A DNA stretch of 64,000 bases, taken from Gracilinema caldarium (GTDB lineage: Bacteria > Spirochaetota > Spirochaetia > Treponematales > Breznakiellaceae). The notes under the pieces are model-generated. The model had not been told where the DNA came from, ran no database searches, and saw only the letters and a program-made list of their open reading frames with translations. Positions 29,797-38,034 of the stretch are shown one piece after another. Made by a program: the position numbers and the translations under genes. The stretch spans positions 1 through 64,000 of the forward strand of contig NZ_JAJUHW010000014.1 in assembly GCF_029265695.1 (NCBI RefSeq), in the 5' to 3' direction. Numbering within the stretch: the stretch's first letter is position 1; every line of letters starts with the position of its first letter.

Positions 29797-30597
29797 ATGA
29801 ATATTGCCCTGATTGGTTACGGCAAAATGGGTCATATGATCGAGGCTGCCGCTTTGGAACGGCAGCATCGGATAGCAGCCTATGTGGATCCAGTGGTCCC
29901 CCCAGGTAAGGGATTTACTTCTGTGGCGGAAATGCTGGCTTCGGGCATTCAGATTGATGTGGCGATCGAATTTACCCGGCCTGATACGGCGATACCCAAC
30001 ATAAAAGCCCTGGTGAATGCTCGGCTTCCTGTGGTGGTTGGAACCACCGGATGGTATGCAGGCTTGCCGGAAATTGCGCAGAAGGTGCAAGAAAAAGGTT
30101 CGAGCCTTCTGTGGTCCAGTAATTTTTCTATAGGCGTACAGCTGTTTTTCAGAATCGCAAGCTACGCTGCAAAACTTTTTAATGAGTATGAGGAGTATGA
30201 TGTGGGCGGATTCGAAGCCCACCACAATAAAAAGGCCGACAGTCCATCGGGGACTGCTAAAACTCTGGTGGAACGGGTACTCAAAGAGCTGGATCGAAAA
30301 AAAAACCCAGTTTATGATACCTTGGATCGGCCTCCGCGGCCGGAGGAACTCCATTTTTCGAGCCTCCGTGTCGGATCCGTTCCGGGAACCCATAGCCTTT
30401 TTTTCGATTCAACAGCCGATACCATCGAACTGACCCATACCGCCCGGAGCCGCGAAGGCTTTGCCCGCGGTGCTGTCAGGGCCGCCGAGTGGCTGGTTGG
30501 ATGTACAGGTCCTGGGGGATCCGGAACGCTCAGGCGGAACGGGGTTTTTACCATGGATGATGTACTGGCCCATATTGATGCATTTAATCAACATTAA
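29797..30597 (+). CDS. dapB: 4-hydroxy-tetrahydrodipicolinate reductase
   Basis: The 266-residue reductase uses NAD(P)H to make tetrahydrodipicolinate. The Rossmann motif GYGKMGHMI lies at residues 6-14, and the substrate/catalytic histidine-lysine motif reads HHNKKADSPSGTAK (near 147-160). The start is ATG 29797 after GGAGGAGCC. The stop codon shares its last A with a possible dapA ATG. Confidence 0.95.
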   Translation: MNIALIGYGKMGHMIEAAALERQHRIAAYVDPVVPPGKGFTSVAEMLASGIQIDVAIEFTRPDTAIPNIKALVNARLPVVVGTTGWYAGLPEIAQKVQEKGSSLLWSSNFSIGVQLFFRIASYAAKLFNEYEEYDVGGFEAHHNKKADSPSGTAKTLVERVLKELDRKKNPVYDTLDRPPRPEELHFSSLRVGSVPGTHSLFFDSTADTIELTHTARSREGFARGAVRAAEWLVGCTGPGGSGTLRRNGVFTMDDVLAHIDAFNQH

Positions 30598-30608
30598 TGG
30601 AGTGTTTT

Positions 30609-31517
30609 ATGATGGAATTACGGGGAGCCTTTACTGCCCTTGTTACTCCCATGCATGCCGACGGAACGGTCGACTATGAAGGATTCAGGACCCTGGTTCG
30701 TTTCCAAATAGAGAAGGGGATTCACGGTCTTGTACCTCTGGGGACTACCGGCGAAACGCCGACTTTGGAACGGGAAGAACAGGATAAGCTTATTGAGATT
30801 GCGGTACAGGAAGCCGCTGGCCGTGTGCCGGTCATTGTCGGTGTCGGGTCCAATTCAACTTCCCACACGATTCAGAATGCTAAACGGGCCCGTTCTCTCG
30901 GGGCGGATGCAGTCTTGGTGGTTACCCCCTATTACAACAAGCCTACCAACGAAGGCATCATTCGGCATTTTACCGCCATAGCAGACGCTACGGATGCACC
31001 CATCCTTATTTACAATATCGCTTCCAGAACGGGCAAAAATATTGATGTGCCAACCATGGAGAAGCTTTCTCTGATTCCGACGGTGATCGGAGTCAAGGAG
31101 GCCTCCGGGGATCTGGCGCAAATGGGAGACATTATCCAGAGTGTTGCAAAACCGCGCAGAGCTCAAGGAAAGCCCTTTGCGGTACTCTCGGGAGATGATG
31201 CCTTTACCCTTGCCCTCTGCGCTCTGGGAGGGGATGGGGTGGTGTCCGTAGTTTCAAATTTAGTTCCCGACAGGGTGAGCCGCCTCGCTGAAGCCTGTCT
31301 CGCCGGGGATTTTGCCAAGGCGCGGGAATTCCATTACAGCCTGCTTCCCCTCTTTAAGGGAGCCTTTATTGAAACTAATCCAATCCCCATAAAGACTGCC
31401 ATGGGCTGGTCCGGACTTCCTGCTGGTCCCTGCAGGCTGCCCCTTTGTGAATTGGAAGCAGCGAATGTACCAAAGCTTAAGGCCGCCCTTGAAGCAGCCG
31501 GCATCAATGTGAAATAA
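30609..31517 (+). CDS. dapA: 4-hydroxy-tetrahydrodipicolinate synthase
   Basis: DapA condenses pyruvate with aspartate semialdehyde. Visible are the pyruvate-binding PLGTTGETPTL, the catalytic tyrosine in VVTPYYNKPTNEG, and the Schiff-base lysine K163 in GVKEASGD. It is a TIM barrel of 302 residues. I place the start at ATG 30609 because GGAG at 30599-30602 is six bases ahead. An ATG at 30597 overlaps the dapB stop but has no ribosome-binding site. Confidence 0.95.
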   Translation: MMELRGAFTALVTPMHADGTVDYEGFRTLVRFQIEKGIHGLVPLGTTGETPTLEREEQDKLIEIAVQEAAGRVPVIVGVGSNSTSHTIQNAKRARSLGADAVLVVTPYYNKPTNEGIIRHFTAIADATDAPILIYNIASRTGKNIDVPTMEKLSLIPTVIGVKEASGDLAQMGDIIQSVAKPRRAQGKPFAVLSGDDAFTLALCALGGDGVVSVVSNLVPDRVSRLAEACLAGDFAKAREFHYSLLPLFKGAFIETNPIPIKTAMGWSGLPAGPCRLPLCELEAANVPKLKAALEAAGINVK

Positions 31518-31547
31518 ACCTGCTATAATAATAAGGAGAAAATAAAA

Positions 31548-32645
31548 ATGCAGAAAATACCTGTTGGAGTTCTTGGTGCTACCGGAATGGTTGGCCAGCA
31601 GTATATAGCCCTCCTTGCGGAGCACCCCTGGTTCGAGGTCCGCTATGTGGCAGCCTCTCCCCGCAGCGCGGGAAAAAGCTACGCAGAAGCCGTGGCTGGC
31701 CGCTGGCACCTGAGCCGCAGTTATGGCTCAGGGGTAGGAAACCTTATCGTTGCCGATGCCAACGATGTTCAGGCTGCGGTAGCGGCCTTTAAGAAGGGGG
31801 ACTGCGCCTTTGTGTTTTCAGCCCTGGAAATGTCCAAGGACGAAATAAAAGCTCTGGAAGAAGCCTACGCCGCGGCGGGTATCCCGGTAGTATCCAACGC
31901 GTCAGCCCACCGGTGGACTCAGGATGTTCCCATGCTGATCGCCGAAATCAATCCGCACCATGCGGATATTATTCCCCAGCAGCGGAAACAGCGGGGCTGG
32001 GATAAGGGTTTTATCGTGGTAAAGCCCAACTGTTCCATTCAAAGCTATATGACTCCCATTTGGGCCCTCATGCAGGAGGGCTACGAAATCCGCCGCATGT
32101 TTGTCACTACCATGCAGGCCGTTTCCGGCGCGGGGTATCCGGGCGTACCAAGCCTTGATATGATTGATAACATTGTACCCTATATTGGCGGAGAAGAAGA
32201 AAAGTCCGAACAGGAACCACTTAAAATTTTGGGTTCCATACAGGGAGGCAGCATTGTAAACGCTTCAGGGCCCCTTGTTTCTGCCCACTGTAACCGGGTC
32301 CCGGTCGTGGACGGGCACACCGCCTGTGTAAGCCTTGAGTTTGGGGATAAAAAACCAAGCATCGACGAAGTAAAGGCAATCTGGAGTAAATTCCGGGCTC
32401 TTCCCCAGGAGCTGAAGCTGCCCTTTGCACCGGAACAGCCCATTATCGTCAGGGAGGAGGCAGACCGGCCCCAGCCGCGGAAGGACCGGGATGCTGATAA
32501 GGCCATGGCCGTCAGTGTGGGACGCATCAGGCCCTGCAAGCTCTTTGATCTGCGTTTTGTCGGACTTTCCCACAATACGGTCCGCGGTGCTGCGGGTGGC
32601 GGTATCCTTAATGCGGAGCTTCTCAAAGCAAAGGGTTATCTGTAA
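31548..32645 (+). CDS. asd: Aspartate-semialdehyde dehydrogenase
   Basis: It reduces aspartyl phosphate to the semialdehyde. The NADP-binding motif is [13 protein letters not shown] at residues 7-19 and the catalytic cysteine is C162 in KPNCSIQ. The sequence (365 residues) resembles the archaeal/fungal-type Asd rather than the E. coli type, judging by [18 protein letters not shown]. The ribosome-binding site AAGGAG is 9 bases before the ATG. It sits fourth in the operon, supplying DapA. Confidence 0.94.
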   Translation: MQKIPVGVLGATGMVGQQYIALLAEHPWFEVRYVAASPRSAGKSYAEAVAGRWHLSRSYGSGVGNLIVADANDVQAAVAAFKKGDCAFVFSALEMSKDEIKALEEAYAAAGIPVVSNASAHRWTQDVPMLIAEINPHHADIIPQQRKQRGWDKGFIVVKPNCSIQSYMTPIWALMQEGYEIRRMFVTTMQAVSGAGYPGVPSLDMIDNIVPYIGGEEEKSEQEPLKILGSIQGGSIVNASGPLVSAHCNRVPVVDGHTACVSLEFGDKKPSIDEVKAIWSKFRALPQELKLPFAPEQPIIVREEADRPQPRKDRDADKAMAVSVGRIRPCKLFDLRFVGLSHNTVRGAAGGGILNAELLKAKGYL

Positions 32646-32654
32646 GATTACATT

Positions 32655-33929
32655 ATGAACAACAAAACCTTTCCGCTTTCTGCAGAACAATTGCGGAACC
32701 TTGTTTCGCAGTATCCTACTCCCTTTTATCTTTATGACGAAGGGGCAATCCGGAAAAATGCCCGGGCTATTAAAAAGGCTTTTTCGATTTTACCAGGCTT
32801 TTTTGAGCATTTCGCGGTCAAGGCGCTGCCCAATCCCTTTATCATGAAGATCCTCCATGACGAAGGTTTTGGCGCCGATTGTTCGAGTCTGCCGGAGCTG
32901 CTCTTGGCTGAGCGTGCAGGGATTCGGGGTGAGGAAATCATGTTCACCTCCAATGATACCCCCGCTGAGGAGTTCCGGGCGGCACGAAGGCTGGGTGCCA
33001 TCATCAATCTTGATGACTTTACCCATATTGAATTCCTTGAATCTGCCGCGGGTATACCGGATTTGGTTTCCTGCCGGTACAACCCGGGTCCTCTTAAAGA
33101 AGGCAATGCCATCATCGGAAAACCGGAGGAGGCCAAGTACGGTTTTACCCGGGATCAGCTATTCGAAGGCTACCGGCTCCTTAAAGCAAAGGGGGCCACA
33201 CGCTTTGCACTCCATACCATGGTGGCTTCGAACGAACTCAATATTGAATACCATATCGAAACCGCCCGGATACTCTTTGAGCTTGCAGCGGAACTGTACC
33301 GCAAGCTCGGCATCCGGCTCGAGTTTGTAAACCTGGGGGGCGGCGCGGGCATTCCTTACAGGCTCGAACAAAATCCCATCGATTATGAAGCCCTTGCTCG
33401 GGGTATCCGCGCCGCGTACGATGCGATTATTGTGCCCGCAGGTCTGGATCCGCTGGGAATACACCTTGAGTGGGGGCGCATTATTACCGGTCCCTATGGC
33501 TGGCTTGTGAGTAGAGCGATTCACGAAAAACATATCTACCGGAACTACATTGGCCTCGATGCTTCCATGGCGGATCTTATGCGGCCAGGCATGTACGGGG
33601 CCTACCACCACATAACGGTGGCAGGCAAAGAGCAGGAAGTCCCTGCAGAAACCTATGATGTGGTAGGGAGCCTCTGTGAAAATAACGATAAATTTGCAGT
33701 CCAGCGGAAGCTCCCTAAAATCGACATCGGAGATGTGCTCATTATCCATGATGCGGGAGCCCATGGCAGAGCGATGGGCTTTAACTACAACGGAAAACTT
33801 CGGGCAGGGGAACTGCTGCTCCGTACCGATGGTTCGGTGCTCCAAATTCGGCGCCGTGAAACGGTGGAAGATTATTTTGCCACCCTGGACTTTTCAGCCC
33901 TCGCCCAGTTTTCTCCAGAGAGAACCTAA
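32655..33929 (+). CDS. lysA: Diaminopimelate decarboxylase
   Basis: This PLP enzyme (424 residues) of the alanine racemase-like fold III family makes lysine from meso-diaminopimelate. The PLP lysine is K56 in HFAVKALPNP. The glycine-rich phosphate loop is NLGGGAGIPY and the partner-site cysteine motif is GSLCENNDK near 337. It differs from typical LysA in its low similarity around the C-terminus, so it may belong to the divergent LysA/carboxynorspermidine-like group. Its place between asd and dapL supports LysA. The start is ATG 32655, with no clear ribosome-binding site. Confidence 0.88.
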   Translation: MNNKTFPLSAEQLRNLVSQYPTPFYLYDEGAIRKNARAIKKAFSILPGFFEHFAVKALPNPFIMKILHDEGFGADCSSLPELLLAERAGIRGEEIMFTSNDTPAEEFRAARRLGAIINLDDFTHIEFLESAAGIPDLVSCRYNPGPLKEGNAIIGKPEEAKYGFTRDQLFEGYRLLKAKGATRFALHTMVASNELNIEYHIETARILFELAAELYRKLGIRLEFVNLGGGAGIPYRLEQNPIDYEALARGIRAAYDAIIVPAGLDPLGIHLEWGRIITGPYGWLVSRAIHEKHIYRNYIGLDASMADLMRPGMYGAYHHITVAGKEQEVPAETYDVVGSLCENNDKFAVQRKLPKIDIGDVLIIHDAGAHGRAMGFNYNGKLRAGELLLRTDGSVLQIRRRETVEDYFATLDFSALAQFSPERT

Positions 33930-33944
33930 ACAAAGGAACTAGTT

Positions 33945-35168
33945 ATGCTTGTACGCAACAAAAATCTTGGAAATCTAAAGGCTGGCTACCTTTTCCCGGA
34001 AATAGCAAAGCGCCGCCGGGACTTTCTTGCCAAACATCCTGAAGCAAAGATTATCAGCCTTGGTATCGGGAATACTACCGAACCCATTACGCCCCATATC
34101 GATGCGGGCCTCGTGGAAGGTGCCCGGCGGCTTGCCACCAAGGAAGGCTATACCGGCTACGGCGACGAGCAGGGCATGACTGCCCTCCGGGAACGAATCG
34201 CCCAGGTCTTTTACAATTCTCTTAAAGGATGCAGAACAATTAGTGCCGATGAAGTATTTATCTCCGACGGTGCTAAATGTGATATCGGAAGGCTTCAGCT
34301 GCTTTTTGGCAGCTCTGTTCCGGTGGCAGTCCAGGACCCTTCATATCCGGTCTATGTAGACGGTTCAGTCCTTATCGGGGCTGCTGGCCCTTGGAATGGT
34401 ACAGGCTATGAAGGTATTCGCTACCTTCCCTGTAATGCGGAGAACAATTATTTCCCCGATCTGGCAAAGCTGCCGAAAAACGGCCTTGTATATTTCTGCT
34501 CTCCCAATAATCCCACCGGAGCGGTAGCGACGAAGGATCAGCTCACTGCCCTTGTTAAAGCAGTCCATGAGTCTGGCTCTATTCTGATCTTTGACGCAGC
34601 CTACGCTGAATATATCCGATCCCCCGAACTTCCCAAGAGTATTTTTCAAATTCCCGGTGCCGAAACCTGTGCGATCGAAGTTAATTCCTTTTCTAAACCA
34701 ATTGGATTTACCGGTGTCCGTCTTGGTTGGACCATAGTTCCTAAAACCCTGGTCTACGATGGAGGTGAAAGCGTTAATGCCGACTGGAACCGTATATGTA
34801 CTACGGTTTTTAACGGAGCCTCCAATATTGCACAGTACGGCGGGCTTGCGGCCCTTGACCCTGAGGGGCTTAAAGAAATACAACAGCTTACGGATTACTA
34901 TCTGGAAAATGCCCGGCTGATTAGGAGTACCTTGCAAAACCTTGGAATTTCTTGCGTCGGAGGAGACAACGCGCCTTATATCTGGGCCCAGTTCCCCGGC
35001 AGGACGAGCTGGGATGTGTTTGAAAAAATCCTCGAAACATGCTGGGTTGTAACCACCCCCGGTTCAGGGTTCGGTCCTGCAGGAGAATCATTTATCCGCT
35101 TTTCCGCCTTTGGCCACCGCGAAGATATCGAAGAGGCTTGCAAGAGACTTACTCATTTAACCCTCTGA
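33945..35168 (+). CDS. dapL: LL-diaminopimelate aminotransferase
   Basis: DapL converts tetrahydrodipicolinate directly to LL-diaminopimelate, bypassing the acylated intermediates. This 407-residue fold I PLP enzyme shows the family start NLKAGYLFPEIAKRR, ISLGIGNTTEPI, and the PLP lysine K251 in SFSKPIGFTGVRLGW. This pathway is known in plants, chlamydiae, spirochaetes and some others. It ends the lysine operon. A dapF epimerase, needed next, is not in the window. Confidence 0.95.
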   Translation: MLVRNKNLGNLKAGYLFPEIAKRRRDFLAKHPEAKIISLGIGNTTEPITPHIDAGLVEGARRLATKEGYTGYGDEQGMTALRERIAQVFYNSLKGCRTISADEVFISDGAKCDIGRLQLLFGSSVPVAVQDPSYPVYVDGSVLIGAAGPWNGTGYEGIRYLPCNAENNYFPDLAKLPKNGLVYFCSPNNPTGAVATKDQLTALVKAVHESGSILIFDAAYAEYIRSPELPKSIFQIPGAETCAIEVNSFSKPIGFTGVRLGWTIVPKTLVYDGGESVNADWNRICTTVFNGASNIAQYGGLAALDPEGLKEIQQLTDYYLENARLIRSTLQNLGISCVGGDNAPYIWAQFPGRTSWDVFEKILETCWVVTTPGSGFGPAGESFIRFSAFGHREDIEEACKRLTHLTL

Positions 35169-35203
35169 TCTAGGCAAACGATGCGCCCCTTTGGTATAGT
35201 AAG

Positions 35204-35235
35204 CCCGTTCTGAATGGCCCTGGACACAGAACGGG
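35204..35235 (+). promoter_or_regulatory. Hairpin that covers the ribosome-binding site of the asparaginase gene
   Basis: CCCGTTCTG (35204-35212) and CAGAACGGG (35227-35235) pair perfectly over nine bases with a 14-base loop. The right arm overlaps the GGGAG ribosome-binding site (35233-35237) of the gene at 35244. A TATAGT box at 35195-35200 would start the transcript just at the left arm. Translation may be controlled by folding. Confidence 0.5.
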
Positions 35236-35243
35236 AGATTCTA

Positions 35244-35732
35244 ATGAATGGTATAAGAATACTTATAACCGGCGGCACCTTTGATAAACACTATGACGAA
35301 CTGAAGGGTGTATTGACCTTCAAGAATAGCCATCTTCCGGATATTATAAAACAGGTTCGTATCACCGTTCCGGTGGAACTCGAAATTAATCAGTTGGTAG
35401 ACAGCCTTGAAATGGGTGACCAGGACAGGCAAAATATACTTGCGGCATGCAAAAAGGCTCCTGAGGATAGAATCATCATTACCCATGGAACGGACCGCAT
35501 GGTCGATACGGCAAAGGTACTCGGTCCTGCGGGCCTGCAAAAGACAATTGTACTTACCGGTGCCATGGTTCCCTATTCAGTGGCTGGCAGCGATGCTCTG
35601 TTTAACCTGGGCTGTGCTTTTTCTGCGGTCCAGCTATTACCAGCCGGGGTGTATATCACGATGAACGGCCGGGTTTTCCCCTGGGACCGGGTGAGAAAAA
35701 ACTACGAAAAGGGTGTGTTCGAAACAATATAA
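35244..35732 (+). CDS. Single-domain asparaginase-like protein
   Basis: At 162 residues this is only the N-terminal domain of type I/II asparaginase. The two catalytic threonine motifs are present as TGGTFDKHYDE (first Thr) and THGTDRMVDTAKVL (second Thr with Asp), followed by VLTGAMVPYSVAGSDALFNL. The C-terminal domain is missing. Such one-domain proteins occur in many bacteria and are poorly studied. The gene might also be a truncated remnant, but the reading frame and start are clean. ATG 35244 has GGGAG at six bases. It lies after the lysine operon, with its own weak promoter and a hairpin over its ribosome-binding site. It runs tail-to-tail, 5 bases from the next gene. Confidence 0.82.
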   Translation: MNGIRILITGGTFDKHYDELKGVLTFKNSHLPDIIKQVRITVPVELEINQLVDSLEMGDQDRQNILAACKKAPEDRIIITHGTDRMVDTAKVLGPAGLQKTIVLTGAMVPYSVAGSDALFNLGCAFSAVQLLPAGVYITMNGRVFPWDRVRKNYEKGVFETI

Positions 35733-35737
35733 TCCTC

Positions 35738-36709
35738 TTATTGAGCTGCCTCTGATGCTGTCTCAGATTTTTCATCCGGGGCAGCGTTAATGTCTTTCCC
35801 TATCGATAAGGCTCTGCGCGTAGGAAGCTTAATATTGTCCGCTGAGATTACTATACCGATAATCCCTTCATAAAGGACCGCAGTGCTTGCGGGGCTCTTG
35901 AGGCTGCCTACACCCCAGGCGTAGAGGGGAGAGCGGGCTCCTCCCATAATTTTAAAAGCATCGGAAAATCTAAAGGTGGCATTCATGCCAATCATAAGGG
36001 CTGCTAGTTCATCTATGCTGGTGCTGGCGCTTATATAAGAGCGTTTGAGCGATTGGTATCCTAAGGTAATGATTGCCGTATAGGGAACATTTTTCTTGAA
36101 CACCTCGGTGACCATATCATAATTAGTAACGCTGTCTACCGTGGTAAGACTTGCAGTTTGTTTCAGGGTAAAGGTTTTTGTGGATAGTCTGAAACTGGTA
36201 AGGGTATTAGGCCCCCATACCCCAAAGGCCATTTCGCTCCGCTGCTGTACATAATCCCCAGGAACAGTAATACCCGCTCCGATGGTCGTATCGGACCGGA
36301 AGGTCCCATACAATACCCCCGGCAATGTCATAGTTAAGGTCGTAGAAAGACCGGATGTTATAAGTGATGATGCTGCGTTGAATAGGCCAAAGAAAGGTCC
36401 CACTGCAATTTTAGCGTATCCCGTATCAAAGGACACGGTTGTATAGAGGCTGTTTCGGAGTATGGGGTCCCGGTTAAAGATGACGGCAAAAAGAGCGCTG
36501 TCTGCTATTGGTTGTTCAAGTTTAGCGGTCCCGCTTATATATAAGAGTTCGGCAAATGGTTGGTTGCCATCACTCAGGGCGGTAACCCGGCTGGTATCAA
36601 AAACCATATTTCCCAGGGAACCTTCCAGACTGATATCGAGGGCAAAAGTTGATGAGCCGAACCCTAACAAAAGAAAGAAGCTAATAAATGCTATTGCTTT
36701 ATATTTCAT
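35738..36709 (-). CDS. Exported protein of unknown function, probable beta-rich envelope protein
   Basis: The 323-residue protein begins with a signal peptide (about 23 residues, ending STFA). The body is rich in alternating hydrophobic and small residues, like outer-membrane or periplasmic beta-proteins, for example FDTGYAKIAVGPFFGLFNA. I recognise no domain. It is coupled to the upstream gene (36711-37937): the stop of that gene and this start are one base apart, and both proteins look alike in style. They probably form a pair acting in the envelope. The C-terminus is charged (ERKSE-type, ending SEAAQ). Confidence 0.6.
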   Translation of the reverse strand: MKYKAIAFISFFLLLGFGSSTFALDISLEGSLGNMVFDTSRVTALSDGNQPFAELLYISGTAKLEQPIADSALFAVIFNRDPILRNSLYTTVSFDTGYAKIAVGPFFGLFNAASSLITSGLSTTLTMTLPGVLYGTFRSDTTIGAGITVPGDYVQQRSEMAFGVWGPNTLTSFRLSTKTFTLKQTASLTTVDSVTNYDMVTEVFKKNVPYTAIITLGYQSLKRSYISASTSIDELAALMIGMNATFRFSDAFKIMGGARSPLYAWGVGSLKSPASTAVLYEGIIGIVISADNIKLPTRRALSIGKDINAAPDEKSETASEAAQ

Positions 36710-36710
36710 A

Positions 36711-37937
36711 TCAATAGGCCGTCCGTACTCCTATAAAAATATCAGCCATTTCCAAGGGCTGGGTGTATTTTAATGGATCCACACGAATTTTAAGATCCCA
36801 GCGGATCCCTTCAGTTACCGCACTGATAAAAGGAGAAATACGCAGTGCAAAAGAATTTGAAGCTGAACTTGAACGGAGGTTAAGCGTACTTTCAAGGCCT
36901 CCTTGCACCCGGTATTTATAGATATTCCCAATGAGTAATTGAGCATTTATATCCGTTGCTCCCCGCTCCTCTGAATTCACAAGCTGCAGATACCTGACTG
37001 GATGATAAAAAAGGGTAAAATGCAGGGCAAAAAGACCAATGGCAAGCCGGGGTTCAAAAAGGAAATAGAGGTTATCTACTTTTAGATCCGTACCGCTTTC
37101 CCATCCAGGAATACCCACCTGCGCGAGAAAGTCGGCTCCCATGCCGGTAGAAAAATAAGCGAGAAGGCCTCCCCGGTACATGCCAAAATCTCCGTAGGGG
37201 AAAGTTGCACCGGCAAAGGCTTCAAACTTTACATATTGGCTGTTAATGAGGACCCGTAAATCACCTGAATATCTGCCGCTTTCTGGAATCCCCGTCGTTT
37301 CGTTGATAAAAGCGCTGTCCTGATACAGATACAGCATGGGGATAATGTTTTTCAAAGCCAGCAATGAAAGCTGGAACCCGGTTCCGATAGCTTCATGAAT
37401 TCCGTTATATTGATACGCAGGATTCCCGCCGATACCCTGCGGAAAATAAGCAAAGCCCTTAAATTCAGTTCCTATAGGAGAACTGCCGAAAAGCAGAGGA
37501 AAGTCATCCCCGGAACAGAAGGTGTCCGAATACCCAATAAAATAACTTATTTCGATAGGTAGCTCGAAGGGCTGCCGGGCGCTTACTTTTGCAAGCTTAA
37601 ATTGCAGGGCCGCAAGATTATTAAAACGATCTAAAAGTGCATTATAGTCTGCTGCCGTTGGAGAGGCTGTAACTGGCTCAATACTGGTCCTGCCGTAACC
37701 AAGGGTTTTTTCCAGGTCCCGAGAAGTAAAGGCAAGCCGTAAAAGGCCGCCGTATTTGTAGCCCCCTGCCAGAGCGATATCCGCCTGGGCTATGGAAGAA
37801 AGTGCGAAGGTCCCATTCGTTATGGTTCCCGTACTTGCCATCTCAAGAGAGGGAACACTGAGTTCTGCGGCGAAGGAGTAAAAGGAAACAAATAGAAGCG
37901 GGAGAAGGGACAGAAGAATGTTCTTTCTGGGGCTCAT
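36711..37937 (-). CDS. Exported protein of unknown function, probable beta-barrel
   Basis: The 408-residue protein starts with a signal peptide (MSPRKNILLSLLPLLF, cleavage near AA-EL). The mature part has many short amphipathic strands (YKYGGLLRLAFTSRDLE, FKGFAYFPQGIGGNPAY), which fits an outer-membrane beta-barrel. No family is recognised. It is the first gene of a two-gene operon with the exported protein at 35738. Its ATG is preceded by AAGGAGC. It is divergent from cheA. Confidence 0.6.
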   Translation of the reverse strand: MSPRKNILLSLLPLLFVSFYSFAAELSVPSLEMASTGTITNGTFALSSIAQADIALAGGYKYGGLLRLAFTSRDLEKTLGYGRTSIEPVTASPTAADYNALLDRFNNLAALQFKLAKVSARQPFELPIEISYFIGYSDTFCSGDDFPLLFGSSPIGTEFKGFAYFPQGIGGNPAYQYNGIHEAIGTGFQLSLLALKNIIPMLYLYQDSAFINETTGIPESGRYSGDLRVLINSQYVKFEAFAGATFPYGDFGMYRGGLLAYFSTGMGADFLAQVGIPGWESGTDLKVDNLYFLFEPRLAIGLFALHFTLFYHPVRYLQLVNSEERGATDINAQLLIGNIYKYRVQGGLESTLNLRSSSASNSFALRISPFISAVTEGIRWDLKIRVDPLKYTQPLEMADIFIGVRTAY

Positions 37938-38034
37938 TTTATGCTCCTTTTTTTCTATTGTAGCATGTTATAGGGCAACTTACAACAAATAAGCCTTGAC
38001 GTAAGACGATTTGTGTATAAACATTATCAATGTC

